From Streptomyces thermovulgaris (lineage in GTDB: Bacteria > Actinomycetota > Actinomycetes > Streptomycetales > Streptomycetaceae): 39,641 bases of DNA. The notes beneath the pieces were generated by a model that did no database searches, was not told where the DNA came from, and saw only the letters and a program-made list of their open reading frames with translations. The stretch spans positions 194 through 39,834 of the forward strand of contig NZ_MUME01000043.1 of the NCBI RefSeq assembly GCF_002155915.1. The letters run 5' to 3'. Below are positions 24,899-33,179 of the stretch, piece by piece. The position numbers and the translations under genes were made by a program. Numbering within the stretch: the first letter of the stretch is position 1; each line of letters begins with the position of its first letter.

Positions 24899-26266
24899 CT
24901 ATGACGATCCATCAGGTGCGCGGTGTGTCTCGTGGCCCACGATCCCCCGGATGACCCCCAGCTCCAGCAGGTCCTGGGGGCGGATCCGGAGCCGGCCGGC
25001 CGTGGCCGGCACCTGCTCGGGCGGCTGCTTGAGTATCGCGGTGGCGAGCTCGGGGGCGATCACCGAGAAGTAACTGTCCGGCGTGGCCCAGGTGTTGCCG
25101 GGCGCGGCCAGGGCGAGCGCGCCGCCCGAGCCGCCCTCGCCGATCACCAGCGTGGTCAGGGGCGTACGGGCGGACGCCACCGCGTCGAACAGATCGGCGA
25201 TCGCGGCGCCGACGCCCTGCCGCTCGGCCTCCGCGTCGTTCGCGGCGCCCGGGGTGTCCACCAGGGTCAGCACCGGAATGCCCAGCCGGTCCGCGAGCCG
25301 GATCAGCCGGGCGGCGAGGCGGTAGCCGGCGGGCCGGGTGGCGGTGCCGGTCTGGGCGGCGTAGGCGACGGTACGGCCCTCGTGCTCGCCGAAGCCGCAC
25401 AGCATCCCGCCGCCGGTGCCCCCGCAGCGGTCGCCCCGGACGGCCACCCGCCGGGTGAAGTAGGCGTCCAGATAGCGCTCGGCGCGCGGACGCCGGGGGG
25501 AGCGGGCCCGCGCGACGGCCTCCCAGCCGGTGGCGGGAAGGTCCGCAGCGCCGAGGGCCCGGGGAGGCGGGGCGGCCGCCGTGGACGGGCGCGTCAGGAG
25601 CCGCAGCCACAGCCCCAGCGTCCGGCGCAGCTCCTCGGGCCGGACGACCGCGTCCACCGCGCCGGCCTCCAGCTGCCCCTGCGCGGTGTAGGCCGCCGGG
25701 TCGGCGTCCGGCGGCCGGACCCGGGAGCCGGCGAAGCCGACCTGGGCGCCGGGCAGGGCGAGAACCACATCGGCACCCGCCCCGAGGGCCGCCCAGCCGC
25801 CGCCCGTCGTCGGGTCGCGCAGCACCGCCGTCTGCGGCAGACCCGCCCTCCGGACCAGCGCGGACTGCCGGGCCACCCGCTGGAGCTGGGTGAGGGCGAG
25901 CATGCCCTCCTGCATCCGGCTGCCCCCGGTGGCGATCAGCGGGACGACCGGCAGACGGTGCTCACGGGCATGGACGTACGCCGCCTCCAGCCGGTCGCCG
26001 GTGTGCCGGCCCAGCGAACCGCCCAGGAAGCCGAACTCGAAGGCGATCAGCACGGCCCGGGTGCCCTCGATGTGCGCGGTCCCGCAGACCACGGACTCCT
26101 GCTCGCCGGTGCGCCGGGCGGCCCGGACGCGCGAGGCGCCGTAGCCCGGCCAGCCGAGGGGGCCGTCGGACCCCGGCTCGCCCGGGGCACCGGGCAGTTC
26201 GCGGAAGTCGTCGGCGACGAGGGCGAGGACCTGCCGCGCGGAGAGCCGCCCGGCCCGCTCAGCCAT
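24899..26266 (-). CDS. fused acyl-CoA carboxyltransferase (AccD-like plus AccA-like halves)
   Basis: A 455-residue protein with two crotonase-fold halves. Residues about 50-230 resemble AccD: VVCGTAHIEGTRAVLIAFEF, LIATGGSRMQEGM and LRDPTTGGGWAALGAGADV. Residues about 245-440 resemble AccA: GRTVAYAAQTGTATRPAGYR, VLTLVDTPGAANDAEAE and VIGEGGSGGALALAAPGNTW. The zinc ribbon of bacterial AccD is absent. The enzyme would transfer CO2 from carboxybiotin to an acyl-CoA, probably acetyl-CoA, but no biotin carboxylase or carrier is nearby. Its ATG overlaps the matB stop by 8 nt, so the two are coupled and both aim at malonyl-CoA-type extender units. Confidence 0.88.
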   Translation of the reverse strand: MAERAGRLSARQVLALVADDFRELPGAPGEPGSDGPLGWPGYGASRVRAARRTGEQESVVCGTAHIEGTRAVLIAFEFGFLGGSLGRHTGDRLEAAYVHAREHRLPVVPLIATGGSRMQEGMLALTQLQRVARQSALVRRAGLPQTAVLRDPTTGGGWAALGAGADVVLALPGAQVGFAGSRVRPPDADPAAYTAQGQLEAGAVDAVVRPEELRRTLGLWLRLLTRPSTAAAPPPRALGAADLPATGWEAVARARSPRRPRAERYLDAYFTRRVAVRGDRCGGTGGGMLCGFGEHEGRTVAYAAQTGTATRPAGYRLAARLIRLADRLGIPVLTLVDTPGAANDAEAERQGVGAAIADLFDAVASARTPLTTLVIGEGGSGGALALAAPGNTWATPDSYFSVIAPELATAILKQPPEQVPATAGRLRIRPQDLLELGVIRGIVGHETHRAPDGSS

Positions 26267-27704
26267 GCCTCAGCGCCCGCTTCATGATCTTCCCCATGTC
26301 GTTGCGGGGCAGCGCGTCCAGGACCCGGACGACGCGGGGCCGCTTGTGCGGGGCGAGCCGCCGGGCCACATGACCGGCCAGCTCCTCGGTGCCCGGCGGG
26401 GACTGCGGGTTCGCCGGCACGATCCAGGCGACGATCCGCTCGCCGAGGTCGGGATCGGGCTCCCCGGTGACGGCGGCCTCGCGCACCCCCGGGTGCTCCA
26501 GGAGCGCGTTCTCGATCTCCCCCGCGCCGATCTTGTAGCCGCCGCTCTTGATCAGGTCGGTGGCCTTGCGGCCGACCAGGCGGATCTGGCCGTCGCCGTC
26601 GCGCACCGCCATGTCCCCGGTGCGGAAGAACCCGTCGGCGGTGAACGCGGCGGCGGTCGCGTCGGGCCGGTTCAGATACCCGGTGAACAGGTTCGGCCCG
26701 CGCACCTGGATCTCGCCGACGGTCTCCCCGTCGTACGCCGTGATCTCTGTGCCGTCCTCGTCCACCAGCCGCAGCTCGACCCCCGGCAGCGGCAGCCCGA
26801 CCGACCCCGCGCGCACCTCGCCGTCGACACGCACGCTGGTGTTCATCAGCGTCTCGGTCATGCCGTACCGCTCGATCACCCGCCGGCCGGTCGCGGCGGC
26901 GATCCGCTCGTGGTCGTGCACGGGAAGCGCGGCGGACCCGGAGACCAGCAGCCGCGCCCCCGCGAGCGCCTTGACCAGCTCCGGGTCCCCGGGCAGCGCC
27001 TCCGCGATCCGGTGGTACATGGTCGGTACGCCGAAGAGCATGGTCGCGCCGCCGTTCAGCTCCCGTGCCACGCCCTCGGTCGTGAACCGCCCCAGATGCC
27101 GGACGGCGCCGCCGCGCCGCAGCGGCCCGAGGACACCCAGCACCAGCCCGTGCACATGGAACAGCGGCAGCCCGTGCACCAGCACGTCCTCTCCCGTCCA
27201 CTGCCAGGCGCCGGCGAGCGCGTCCAGCGTGGCGGCGACGGCCCGGCGGGGGATGACGGCGCCCTTGGGCGGGCCGGTGGTGCCCGAGGTGTAGACGATC
27301 AGCGCCGGGTCGCCGTCGTCGGCGTGGTCCTCGGGGACGGGACCGCTCGCGCGGACGTCGACGTCCACGCGCTCCCGCCCGGCCAGAGCGGCCGGCAGCG
27401 CGTCCCCGGCCGCCGCGAGCACCAGCGAGGGCGCGCTGTCGCCCAGGATGTGGCCGAGCTCCTTCTCCCCGGACCTCGGATTGAGCGGCACGGCGGCCGC
27501 CCCGGCCAGCAGCGTGCCCACCACCCCGACGGCCGTCTCCGGCGCCGGGGCCGCCCACACGGCCACCCGCTCGTGGCCGCGCACCCGTGCGGCCACCGCT
27601 CCGGCCGCCGCCGCGAGCTGCGCATACGTCAACGACCGGTCACCGAACCGCAGGGCGACCCGCTCACCGGGGCCGTCCGTCACAGCGGGAAAGAGGAAGG
27701 ACAC
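26259..27704 (-). CDS. matB: malonyl-CoA synthetase
   Basis: A 481-residue ANL-superfamily ligase that converts malonate or methylmalonate, ATP and CoA into the CoA thioester, supplying polyketide and fatty-acid extender units. The ATP P-loop is VYTSGTTGPPKG, the acyl-binding helix region has RYGMTETLMNTS, the hinge aspartate follows FRTGDMAVRDGDG, and the catalytic Lys lies in LPRNDMGKIMKRAL. GTG 27704 is chosen because AGGAG sits 7 nt upstream and family similarity begins there; the open frame extends to 27764 without support. The sequence closely resembles the structurally characterised S. coelicolor MatB as I remember it. The gene is coupled to the downstream carboxyltransferase. Confidence 0.93.
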   Translation of the reverse strand: MSFLFPAVTDGPGERVALRFGDRSLTYAQLAAAAGAVAARVRGHERVAVWAAPAPETAVGVVGTLLAGAAAVPLNPRSGEKELGHILGDSAPSLVLAAAGDALPAALAGRERVDVDVRASGPVPEDHADDGDPALIVYTSGTTGPPKGAVIPRRAVAATLDALAGAWQWTGEDVLVHGLPLFHVHGLVLGVLGPLRRGGAVRHLGRFTTEGVARELNGGATMLFGVPTMYHRIAEALPGDPELVKALAGARLLVSGSAALPVHDHERIAAATGRRVIERYGMTETLMNTSVRVDGEVRAGSVGLPLPGVELRLVDEDGTEITAYDGETVGEIQVRGPNLFTGYLNRPDATAAAFTADGFFRTGDMAVRDGDGQIRLVGRKATDLIKSGGYKIGAGEIENALLEHPGVREAAVTGEPDPDLGERIVAWIVPANPQSPPGTEELAGHVARRLAPHKRPRVVRVLDALPRNDMGKIMKRALRHG

Positions 27705-27875
27705 GCGGCGACTCCTAGCGACTTCGTGGCTCGTGCGGGCTCCTGCGCCGTCCGGGGACGACATCTTCGTCCTACCCAGGACCGGCGCCGCTTGCCGCCG
27801 GGGGAGGTGTCGCCCCGGTCACGTCCGGCCGCCGTCCTCGCCGCCTCGCCGTCTCGCCGTTTTCGCGGCCGGAGG

Positions 27876-28475
27876 TCACCGGTCGTCGATCCGCGTCCGC
27901 TGCAGCAGCCCCCAGGTGAACTCCGCCACGACCCGCCGGCTCACGCCTCGGGCGTCCGGGGCCCGGAAGGCCAGTCCCCAGCGGGTCGGGGCCGTGCCCT
28001 CCAGCGGGCGGGCCGGGGCGAAGGCACGGGCCACCTCGTCGACCGTGCAGGACCAGGGGGCGAGGTCGTCGACGGTGCGCAGGTCGGGGCCCTCGGCGCC
28101 CGGGGCACGGACCAGCCACTCGTTCCAGACCTGGCCGCCGGGGGCGACCAGCACCTCGAAACGCAGGTCGGGCCAGAGGGGGACGGGCCACCGCCGGGCC
28201 TCGCAGTCCAGGTCGCCGACGCGGCGGACGGCCGTCGACTCGGGGGCGCCGAGGAGGAAGGCGTAGCGTGCCGCCGCCGAACGGGACCGCGGGGAGCGGA
28301 GCGTCGCCTGCCAGCGCCGGTTGGCCTCCCGCATGTCCGCCGCGGAGGCGCCCAGCGCGCGGCGGGCGTCCTCCACCAGGTCCGGATGGTGGTCGGCCAT
28401 GCGGCGCAGCAGCACCAGCTGGAAGTCGAGCGGGGTGAAGGGGGCGGCGGGGCGCTTCGGGGAGGGCGTCGGCAT
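27876..28475 (-). CDS. conserved hypothetical protein, unknown function
   Basis: A 199-residue soluble protein from ATG 28475, with no signal peptide or membrane helix. It opens with a Pro-rich head followed by FTPLDFQLVLLRRMADHHPD. The rest is mixed alpha/beta with many Trp (RRWPVPLWPDLRFEVL, GGQVWNEWLVRAPG, DLAPWSCTVDEVARAF). Codon usage and composition are those of a real gene, but I recognise no family or catalytic motif. The ribosome binding site is weak. The gene lies upstream of matB in the same direction and is divergent from the IclR operon. A distant relation to proteins with a START-like or DUF-type fold cannot be judged by eye. Confidence 0.7.
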   Translation of the reverse strand: MPTPSPKRPAAPFTPLDFQLVLLRRMADHHPDLVEDARRALGASAADMREANRRWQATLRSPRSRSAAARYAFLLGAPESTAVRRVGDLDCEARRWPVPLWPDLRFEVLVAPGGQVWNEWLVRAPGAEGPDLRTVDDLAPWSCTVDEVARAFAPARPLEGTAPTRWGLAFRAPDARGVSRRVVAEFTWGLLQRTRIDDR

Positions 28476-28653
28476 GGATCCATCGTCGCCCGTCCGCGCC
28501 CCGGCCGTCCGGTTCACGCCCGCCGCCGGGGCGGCCCGCCGTCCGCCCCGGCCCGGAACTCCCCTTCCCCCGCCGGGAGCTCCTCGCCGGGACCCCGCGT
28601 GCCCGGCCTCCTCCGCCCGTCCCTGCCCGGGCTCCTCCCACGGCGCCCTCCCG

Positions 28654-28682
28654 TTGCCCGGACACCCCGCGGTGACTAGCCT
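28654..28682 (+). promoter_or_regulatory. promoter of the iclR-lactonase operon
   Basis: TTGCCC (28654-28659), a 17-bp spacer and TAGCCT (28677-28682) fit the Streptomyces vegetative consensus. Transcription should start near 28689, about 60 nt before the GTG. Confidence 0.6.
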
Positions 28683-28700
28683 GTGTTCGTCATGCCGACA

Positions 28701-28723
28701 GCCTGTTGGTATTTCGAACAGGC
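28701..28723 (+). promoter_or_regulatory. palindrome, probable IclR autoregulatory operator
   Basis: GCCTGTT-N9-AACAGGC is a perfect 7-bp-arm inverted repeat in the leader, roughly +12 to +34 from the predicted start. Binding there would block the polymerase path. Confidence 0.6.
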
Positions 28724-28749
28724 CTGGTTTCACAGAGAGGGGGCCGGTC

Positions 28750-29523
28750 GTGGGACGTCTCGTACCTGCCGTGACCCGGGCTCTCGACATACTCGAGCTC
28801 TTCCTGGAGGGGGACGGGACGCTCTCCGCCCCCGAGATCGTGCGCAGGCTGCACCTGCCGCGCACCACGGTGCACGAGCTGGTCACCACGCTCGCCGCCC
28901 GCAAGTACCTGGTCCCCGTGACCGGGCAGCCCGGACGCTACCGGCTCGGGGTGCGCCCGTATCAGCTCGGCAGCCGCTACGCCGAGCAGCTCGACCTCGC
29001 CACCGAGGGCCTGCAGGTCGCCCGCTCCGTCGCCGAGACCTGCGACGAGACCGTGCACGTGGCGATCCTCGAGGAGACCGACGTCATCTACATCGCCAAG
29101 GTCGACTCCACGCGCGCGGTGCGCATGGTCTCCGCGGCCGGCCGCCGCCTCCCGGCGCACTGCACCGCGGTTGGCAAGATGCTGCTCGCCTCCCTCCCGG
29201 AGGAGGAGCTCCTCGCGCGCATCCCGGACGACGCCGAACTGGCCGCGATGACCCCGAACAGCATCACCGACCCGGCCGCCCTGCGCGAGGCCCTGCACGG
29301 GATCCGGCAGCGGGGCGTGGCCGTGGAGAGCCGGGAGTCCAACCCGGACGTCTCCTGCGTGGCCGCTCCGGTGCGCGACCGCACCGGAGAGGTGGTCGCG
29401 GCCCTGTCCATCTCGGTGCCCACGACCCGCTGGAGCGAGGAGCGCCGGGCGGAGCTGGAGCAGCTCGCCGCGAAGGGCGCCACCGAGCTGTCGGAGCGCC
29501 TCGGCCACCGGAGCGCGGCATGA
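28750..29523 (+). CDS. IclR-family transcriptional regulator
   Basis: A 257-residue regulator from GTG 28750, preceded by GAGAGGGGG. The N-terminal winged helix spans residues 5-65 (VTRALDILELFLEG, LSAPEIVRRLHLPRTTVHEL). The C-terminal effector domain has DETVHVAILEETDVIYIAKV, LPAHCTAVGKMLLAS and VSCVAAPVRDRTGEVVAALS, the standard IclR ligand pocket. Its stop overlaps the lactonase ATG (ATGA at 29520-29523), so regulator and enzyme are made together. The ligand is probably a sugar acid or lactone related to the enzyme's substrate. A palindrome in the leader suggests autorepression. Confidence 0.94.
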   Translation: MGRLVPAVTRALDILELFLEGDGTLSAPEIVRRLHLPRTTVHELVTTLAARKYLVPVTGQPGRYRLGVRPYQLGSRYAEQLDLATEGLQVARSVAETCDETVHVAILEETDVIYIAKVDSTRAVRMVSAAGRRLPAHCTAVGKMLLASLPEEELLARIPDDAELAAMTPNSITDPAALREALHGIRQRGVAVESRESNPDVSCVAAPVRDRTGEVVAALSISVPTTRWSEERRAELEQLAAKGATELSERLGHRSAA

Positions 29524-30365
29524 CGGCCTACGAGGTCGCGGTCCGCGCCCGGGCGGAACTGGGCGAGGGCCCCACCTGGGACGCGGCGGCCGGGCGGCTG
29601 ATCTGGGTGGACATCCTCTCCTGCCGGGTGCACACCTACGACCCCGTCTCGGGCCGGCGCACCGTGCGGACGACCGAGCAGCACGTGGGCGCCGCCAAGC
29701 CCCGCGCCGGCGGCGGACTCGTCCTCAACCTCCGCGACGGGGTGGGGCTGGTGGACCCCGACGGCACCTTCCGGATGCTGCACCACGACCCGGTCCCCGG
29801 CCGCCGGGGCAACGACGCCGCCGTGGCCCCCGACGGCTCCCTGTGGGCCGGCACCATGCGCTACGACGAGGCCCCGGGCGGCGGCACCCTCGTCCGCCTC
29901 ACCGGCGACGGCACGGCCGAGGTGGTGCTGTCCGGCGTGGCGGTCAGCAACGGCACCGGCTGGAGCCCCGACGGCCGTCTGATGTACTACGTCGACTCGC
30001 CGACCCGCCGGATCGACGTCTTCGACTTCGACGGCGAACGGATCACCGGCAGACGGCCGCTGGCCCGGATCGAGGAGGGCGCCGGCTTCCCGGACGGCCT
30101 CACGGTCGACGCCGACGGCTGCGTCTGGGTGGCCCTGTGGGACGGTGCCGCGGTCCGCCGCTACACCCCCGACGGCACCCTGGACCGCGTGCTCCCGCTG
30201 CCCGTGCGCCGCCCCACGGCCTGCGCCTTCGGCGGCCCCGGCCTGACCGACCTCTACATCACCACGGCCCGCACGGGCCTGCGGGCACCCCATCCCCTGT
30301 CCGGTTCGCTCCTGGTGGTGCGGGACGCGGGCCGGGGCCTGCCCTCGCCGGCGTTCGCGGGCTGA
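29520..30365 (+). CDS. SMP-30/gluconolactonase family sugar lactonase
   Basis: A 281-residue six-bladed beta-propeller lactonase. Divalent-metal ligands of the family are recognisable: E16 (ELGEGPTWD), the Asn of SNGTGWSPDG and the Asp of MYYVDSPTRRIDVFDFD. RRGNDAAVAPDGSLWAGTM is the typical second-blade motif. The enzyme would hydrolyse an aldonolactone to the sugar acid in a non-phosphorylative sugar pathway. There is no adjacent dehydrogenase, dehydratase or transporter, so arabino-, galacto- or gluconolactone cannot be distinguished. It is translationally coupled to the IclR regulator upstream. The downstream 95 bp to the convergent gene shows no clean terminator. Confidence 0.92.
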   Translation: MTAYEVAVRARAELGEGPTWDAAAGRLIWVDILSCRVHTYDPVSGRRTVRTTEQHVGAAKPRAGGGLVLNLRDGVGLVDPDGTFRMLHHDPVPGRRGNDAAVAPDGSLWAGTMRYDEAPGGGTLVRLTGDGTAEVVLSGVAVSNGTGWSPDGRLMYYVDSPTRRIDVFDFDGERITGRRPLARIEEGAGFPDGLTVDADGCVWVALWDGAAVRRYTPDGTLDRVLPLPVRRPTACAFGGPGLTDLYITTARTGLRAPHPLSGSLLVVRDAGRGLPSPAFAG

Positions 30366-30460
30366 CCGCCGGCTTCCGCGCCCGCCCGGCCGGCCCCTGA
30401 CACCCCCTCGGTGCGCCACCCCCGGTGCTCCGCGGTGCCATGCCCCGGCGTCCCGCGGGC

Positions 30461-31867
30461 TCAGCCTCCCGTCCGGTCCAGCGCCTGCAGGATCTTGCGC
30501 TCGTCCGGGGTCAGCGGGGGAGCGGGGAGCGGCGGGAGAAGAGGGCCGTTGAGAACGGCGAGCAGGGTGTCGGGGCGCAGCAGCCGCCCGGGTCCGGTGC
30601 GCATGCTGGTGACGTCCCACAGGGCGGCCGCGGCACGGTAGGAGCCGGTGGCCGTCCTGGTCAGACGGCGGCTGTAGGCCGTGACCAGCCGGTCGGCCAG
30701 ACCGGGCCGGGCGCCGCGGACGTCCGGGTACCAGACGTCCTGGCCGACGGCCGCCGTCCAGGCCATGGTGACCGGGCCGGCGGCGCCGCGCTGCACACGG
30801 CGGGCCAGACCGGGGCCGTCCGGGCCGAGGCGGCGCAGCTCCTCGCCCAGCAGCCGCGCGTGGAACGCGGCCACCGACATGCCCTGCCCGTAGGTCGGGT
30901 TGAAGGTGGCGATCGCGTCGCCGAGGGCGACGAAGCCCTCCGGCCAGTGCGGCAGCCGCTCCAGATAGCGGCGGACGTTGCTGGTGCTGCGGCTGACGTA
31001 CACATCGGTGAGGGGTTCGGCGCCGGAGACCAGCCGGCCCACGATCGGGGAGGGCAGGTCGAGGGCGTAGCGCAGGAACTTCTCGGGGTCCGACGGCGGT
31101 TCGCCGCCCCGGGTGCCGGCCAGGCTGACCATCCACTGGCCGTTCTCGACCGGCAGCACCATGCCGCTGCGGCCCGGCCGCCCCCCGTACGGGTCGGACT
31201 GCACCATCGTCAGCGGGAACTGCTCGGCCCCCGCGGGCGTGCGGTACAGGCGGGTGGCGTTGACCTGGCCGGCGTCCACGGTCCGCTCCCGCACCCCGGT
31301 GATCCCGAGCTCCCGCAGCCAGGTGACGACCCGTGAGCCGCGCCCGCTGGCGTCGACCACGAAGTGCGCGTCCAGCTCCTCCTCCCCGGCGGGAGCCGCC
31401 AGCCGCACCCCGCGCACCCGCCGTGCGTCACCGGTCAGGCCCACGGCCTGGACCTTGCGGATCTCGACGCCGGTACGGGCGAGGACGGCGGAGCGCACCG
31501 TCCAGTCCAGCAGCGCGCGCGTGCAGCTGAGCATCGTCGGCCCCTCGTGCCGCCAGCGCCTGAACCAGCCCTCGGGCGTCAGGACCACCATGTCCCGGCC
31601 CAGCGAGATCTCCCGGGCGCCCGCGGCCAGCAGCCGTCGGCGTATGCTCTCGCCCGGTATCAGCTCCTCCAGGGCGGCCAGACCGCCGGCCATGAGCAGA
31701 TGGGCATGGCGCCCCTGCGGCAGTCCTCTGCGGTGCTCGGGTCTTTCGGGCAGGGTGTCGCGCTCGAGCACGACCACCTCGTCCACGGCGTCGGACAGCA
31801 CCGCCGCGGCCAGCATGCCGGCCAGGCCGGCACCGATGACGACGGCTCTGCGGTGGGTGGGGGACAT
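30461..31867 (-). CDS. FAD-dependent oxidoreductase (geranylgeranyl reductase/PHBH-type fold)
   Basis: A 468-residue flavoprotein from ATG 31867 with GAGGAG 6 nt upstream. The Rossmann motif is VVIGAGLAGMLAAAVLSDAV, the strand-2 acid VVVLERD, then RRGLPQGRHAHLLMAGGL, a His-rich loop typical of this group. HFVVDASGRGSRVVTWL is the DG-type motif, and GFVALGDAIATFNPTYGQGM the second FAD-phosphate motif. It would oxidise or reduce a hydrophobic substrate, perhaps a polyketide, isoprenoid or lipid. The C-terminal 90 residues are helical. It lies 27 bp downstream of a MAB_1171c-type membrane protein gene and is the last gene of the cluster. Its partner in that context is unknown. Confidence 0.88.
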   Translation of the reverse strand: MSPTHRRAVVIGAGLAGMLAAAVLSDAVDEVVVLERDTLPERPEHRRGLPQGRHAHLLMAGGLAALEELIPGESIRRRLLAAGAREISLGRDMVVLTPEGWFRRWRHEGPTMLSCTRALLDWTVRSAVLARTGVEIRKVQAVGLTGDARRVRGVRLAAPAGEEELDAHFVVDASGRGSRVVTWLRELGITGVRERTVDAGQVNATRLYRTPAGAEQFPLTMVQSDPYGGRPGRSGMVLPVENGQWMVSLAGTRGGEPPSDPEKFLRYALDLPSPIVGRLVSGAEPLTDVYVSRSTSNVRRYLERLPHWPEGFVALGDAIATFNPTYGQGMSVAAFHARLLGEELRRLGPDGPGLARRVQRGAAGPVTMAWTAAVGQDVWYPDVRGARPGLADRLVTAYSRRLTRTATGSYRAAAALWDVTSMRTGPGRLLRPDTLLAVLNGPLLPPLPAPPLTPDERKILQALDRTGG

Positions 31868-31894
31868 GGGTGCTCCTCGGGGTCGGCCATGGGC

Positions 31895-33070
31895 TCAGCC
31901 ATGGGAGGTCCTCAGCGTTCCTTCTCGTGCGGGGTGTTCGGCGGACGAGCGGACCAGCGCCTGCGCCAGTTCCACCAGCCCGCTGGTTCCCGACACCTCC
32001 GTGGCGTGGAGGCGGTGGCCGCTCGGCGCCGCGAGCGGCTCCTCGCGTGCCGCGGCACGGCGCGCGGCGTCGGCGAGCATGGCCGCCTCCGCGGCGATCC
32101 GGGCCTCGTGCGCGGTGCGGCCCGCGCGCCGGGCGGCGGCCAGCGCGCGCTCACGGACGCGGTCGTCGAAGTACGGGGCGAGGCCCAGCAGCGCGTCGTG
32201 GATGGACACCTCGCGCCACTGCAGACGCTCCTGGGGCAGCAGCCACCAGCCGCCCGGCGGCCTGGGCGCGGTGGACCCGAACCGGACCCGCGCCCACAGC
32301 GGCCCCAGCCGCCGGTAGTCCCGCAGGCTGCGCACCTGCGCCCGCACCGCCGGAAGCAGCCGGGGCAGGACGAAACCGGCGGAGCACAGCAGCGCGCCGA
32401 GCGAGGCCATCGGCGGGGCGACCTTCGTCGACAGCACATCCAGATCGTGCCCCGACCAACGCGCCACGACGGCCGTGTACTTGGTCAGCTGAAAGCCCAC
32501 CACGTCCAGCAGCGAACCGGCCAGGATCAGCCGCAGCCCCGCCCGCAGCAGCCCGGTGACCTCACGGCTCCACTTGACGCACAGCACGCACAGCGTCAGC
32601 GTCGCCGCACTGTGCCCCAGCAGGTAGAGCAGGATCATCTCCCGCAGGTACGGCGTGTTGGCGTAGTAGGTGTCCAGGTCGGTGAGCCGTTCGGTACGGG
32701 CGTCGCCCAGTGCGAACAGCCCCACGATCGCGGCGATCAGCGGCCCGTACGCGGCGATGGTCCGCAGCACCATCCGCCGCACCCGCCGGGGAGGCCCGCC
32801 CTTCCAGTGGATCAGCAGGATCAGCAGCGAGCAGCTGTACGCGGAGAGCATCCCGTACGTCAGCGGCGCCCCGAAGTTGGGAATGCCGGTGAGCCGGTTC
32901 ACCGTCGCCAGGGTCAGCGGCGCCGAGCACACGAACACCAGCGAGCCGAGCACGATCGCCGCACAGGTGGACACGGTCAGCGGATTGCGCAGGGCGGTGC
33001 GCGGCCGGCGCAGCAGGACGACGGCCGACATCCCGAAGATCCCGGCCGCCAGATAGACGACGAGACTCAT
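31895..33070 (-). CDS. MAB_1171c-type polytopic membrane protein, paralog A
   Basis: A 391-residue protein: about seven membrane helices in residues 3-255 and a cytoplasmic C-terminal domain (DUF6545-like) to the end. Motifs shared with the other two paralogs are TVNRLTGIPNFGAPLTYGM after helix 2 and DLDTYYANTPYLREMILLYL before helix 5. A third is KYTAVVARWSGHDLDVLSTK before helix 7, and the cytoplasmic entry is REVSIHDALLGLAPYFDDR. ATG 33070 is preferred to a GTG three codons earlier for ribosome-binding-site spacing. The name transporter is only a putative label in databases; no transport motif is visible. It lies 109 bp after paralog B and 27 bp before the flavoprotein gene. Confidence 0.85.
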   Translation of the reverse strand: MSLVVYLAAGIFGMSAVVLLRRPRTALRNPLTVSTCAAIVLGSLVFVCSAPLTLATVNRLTGIPNFGAPLTYGMLSAYSCSLLILLIHWKGGPPRRVRRMVLRTIAAYGPLIAAIVGLFALGDARTERLTDLDTYYANTPYLREMILLYLLGHSAATLTLCVLCVKWSREVTGLLRAGLRLILAGSLLDVVGFQLTKYTAVVARWSGHDLDVLSTKVAPPMASLGALLCSAGFVLPRLLPAVRAQVRSLRDYRRLGPLWARVRFGSTAPRPPGGWWLLPQERLQWREVSIHDALLGLAPYFDDRVRERALAAARRAGRTAHEARIAAEAAMLADAARRAAAREEPLAAPSGHRLHATEVSGTSGLVELAQALVRSSAEHPAREGTLRTSHG

Positions 33071-33179
33071 CCGGACCACCCCCGCCGGGCCCCGTGGGCA
33101 GCCGCCCCCGGCGCGGCGGGACGCCCGGGGGGCGTGCGGCCCGGACCGTGTCGCGGCAGACCCGCTGCCGGCGGACCGT

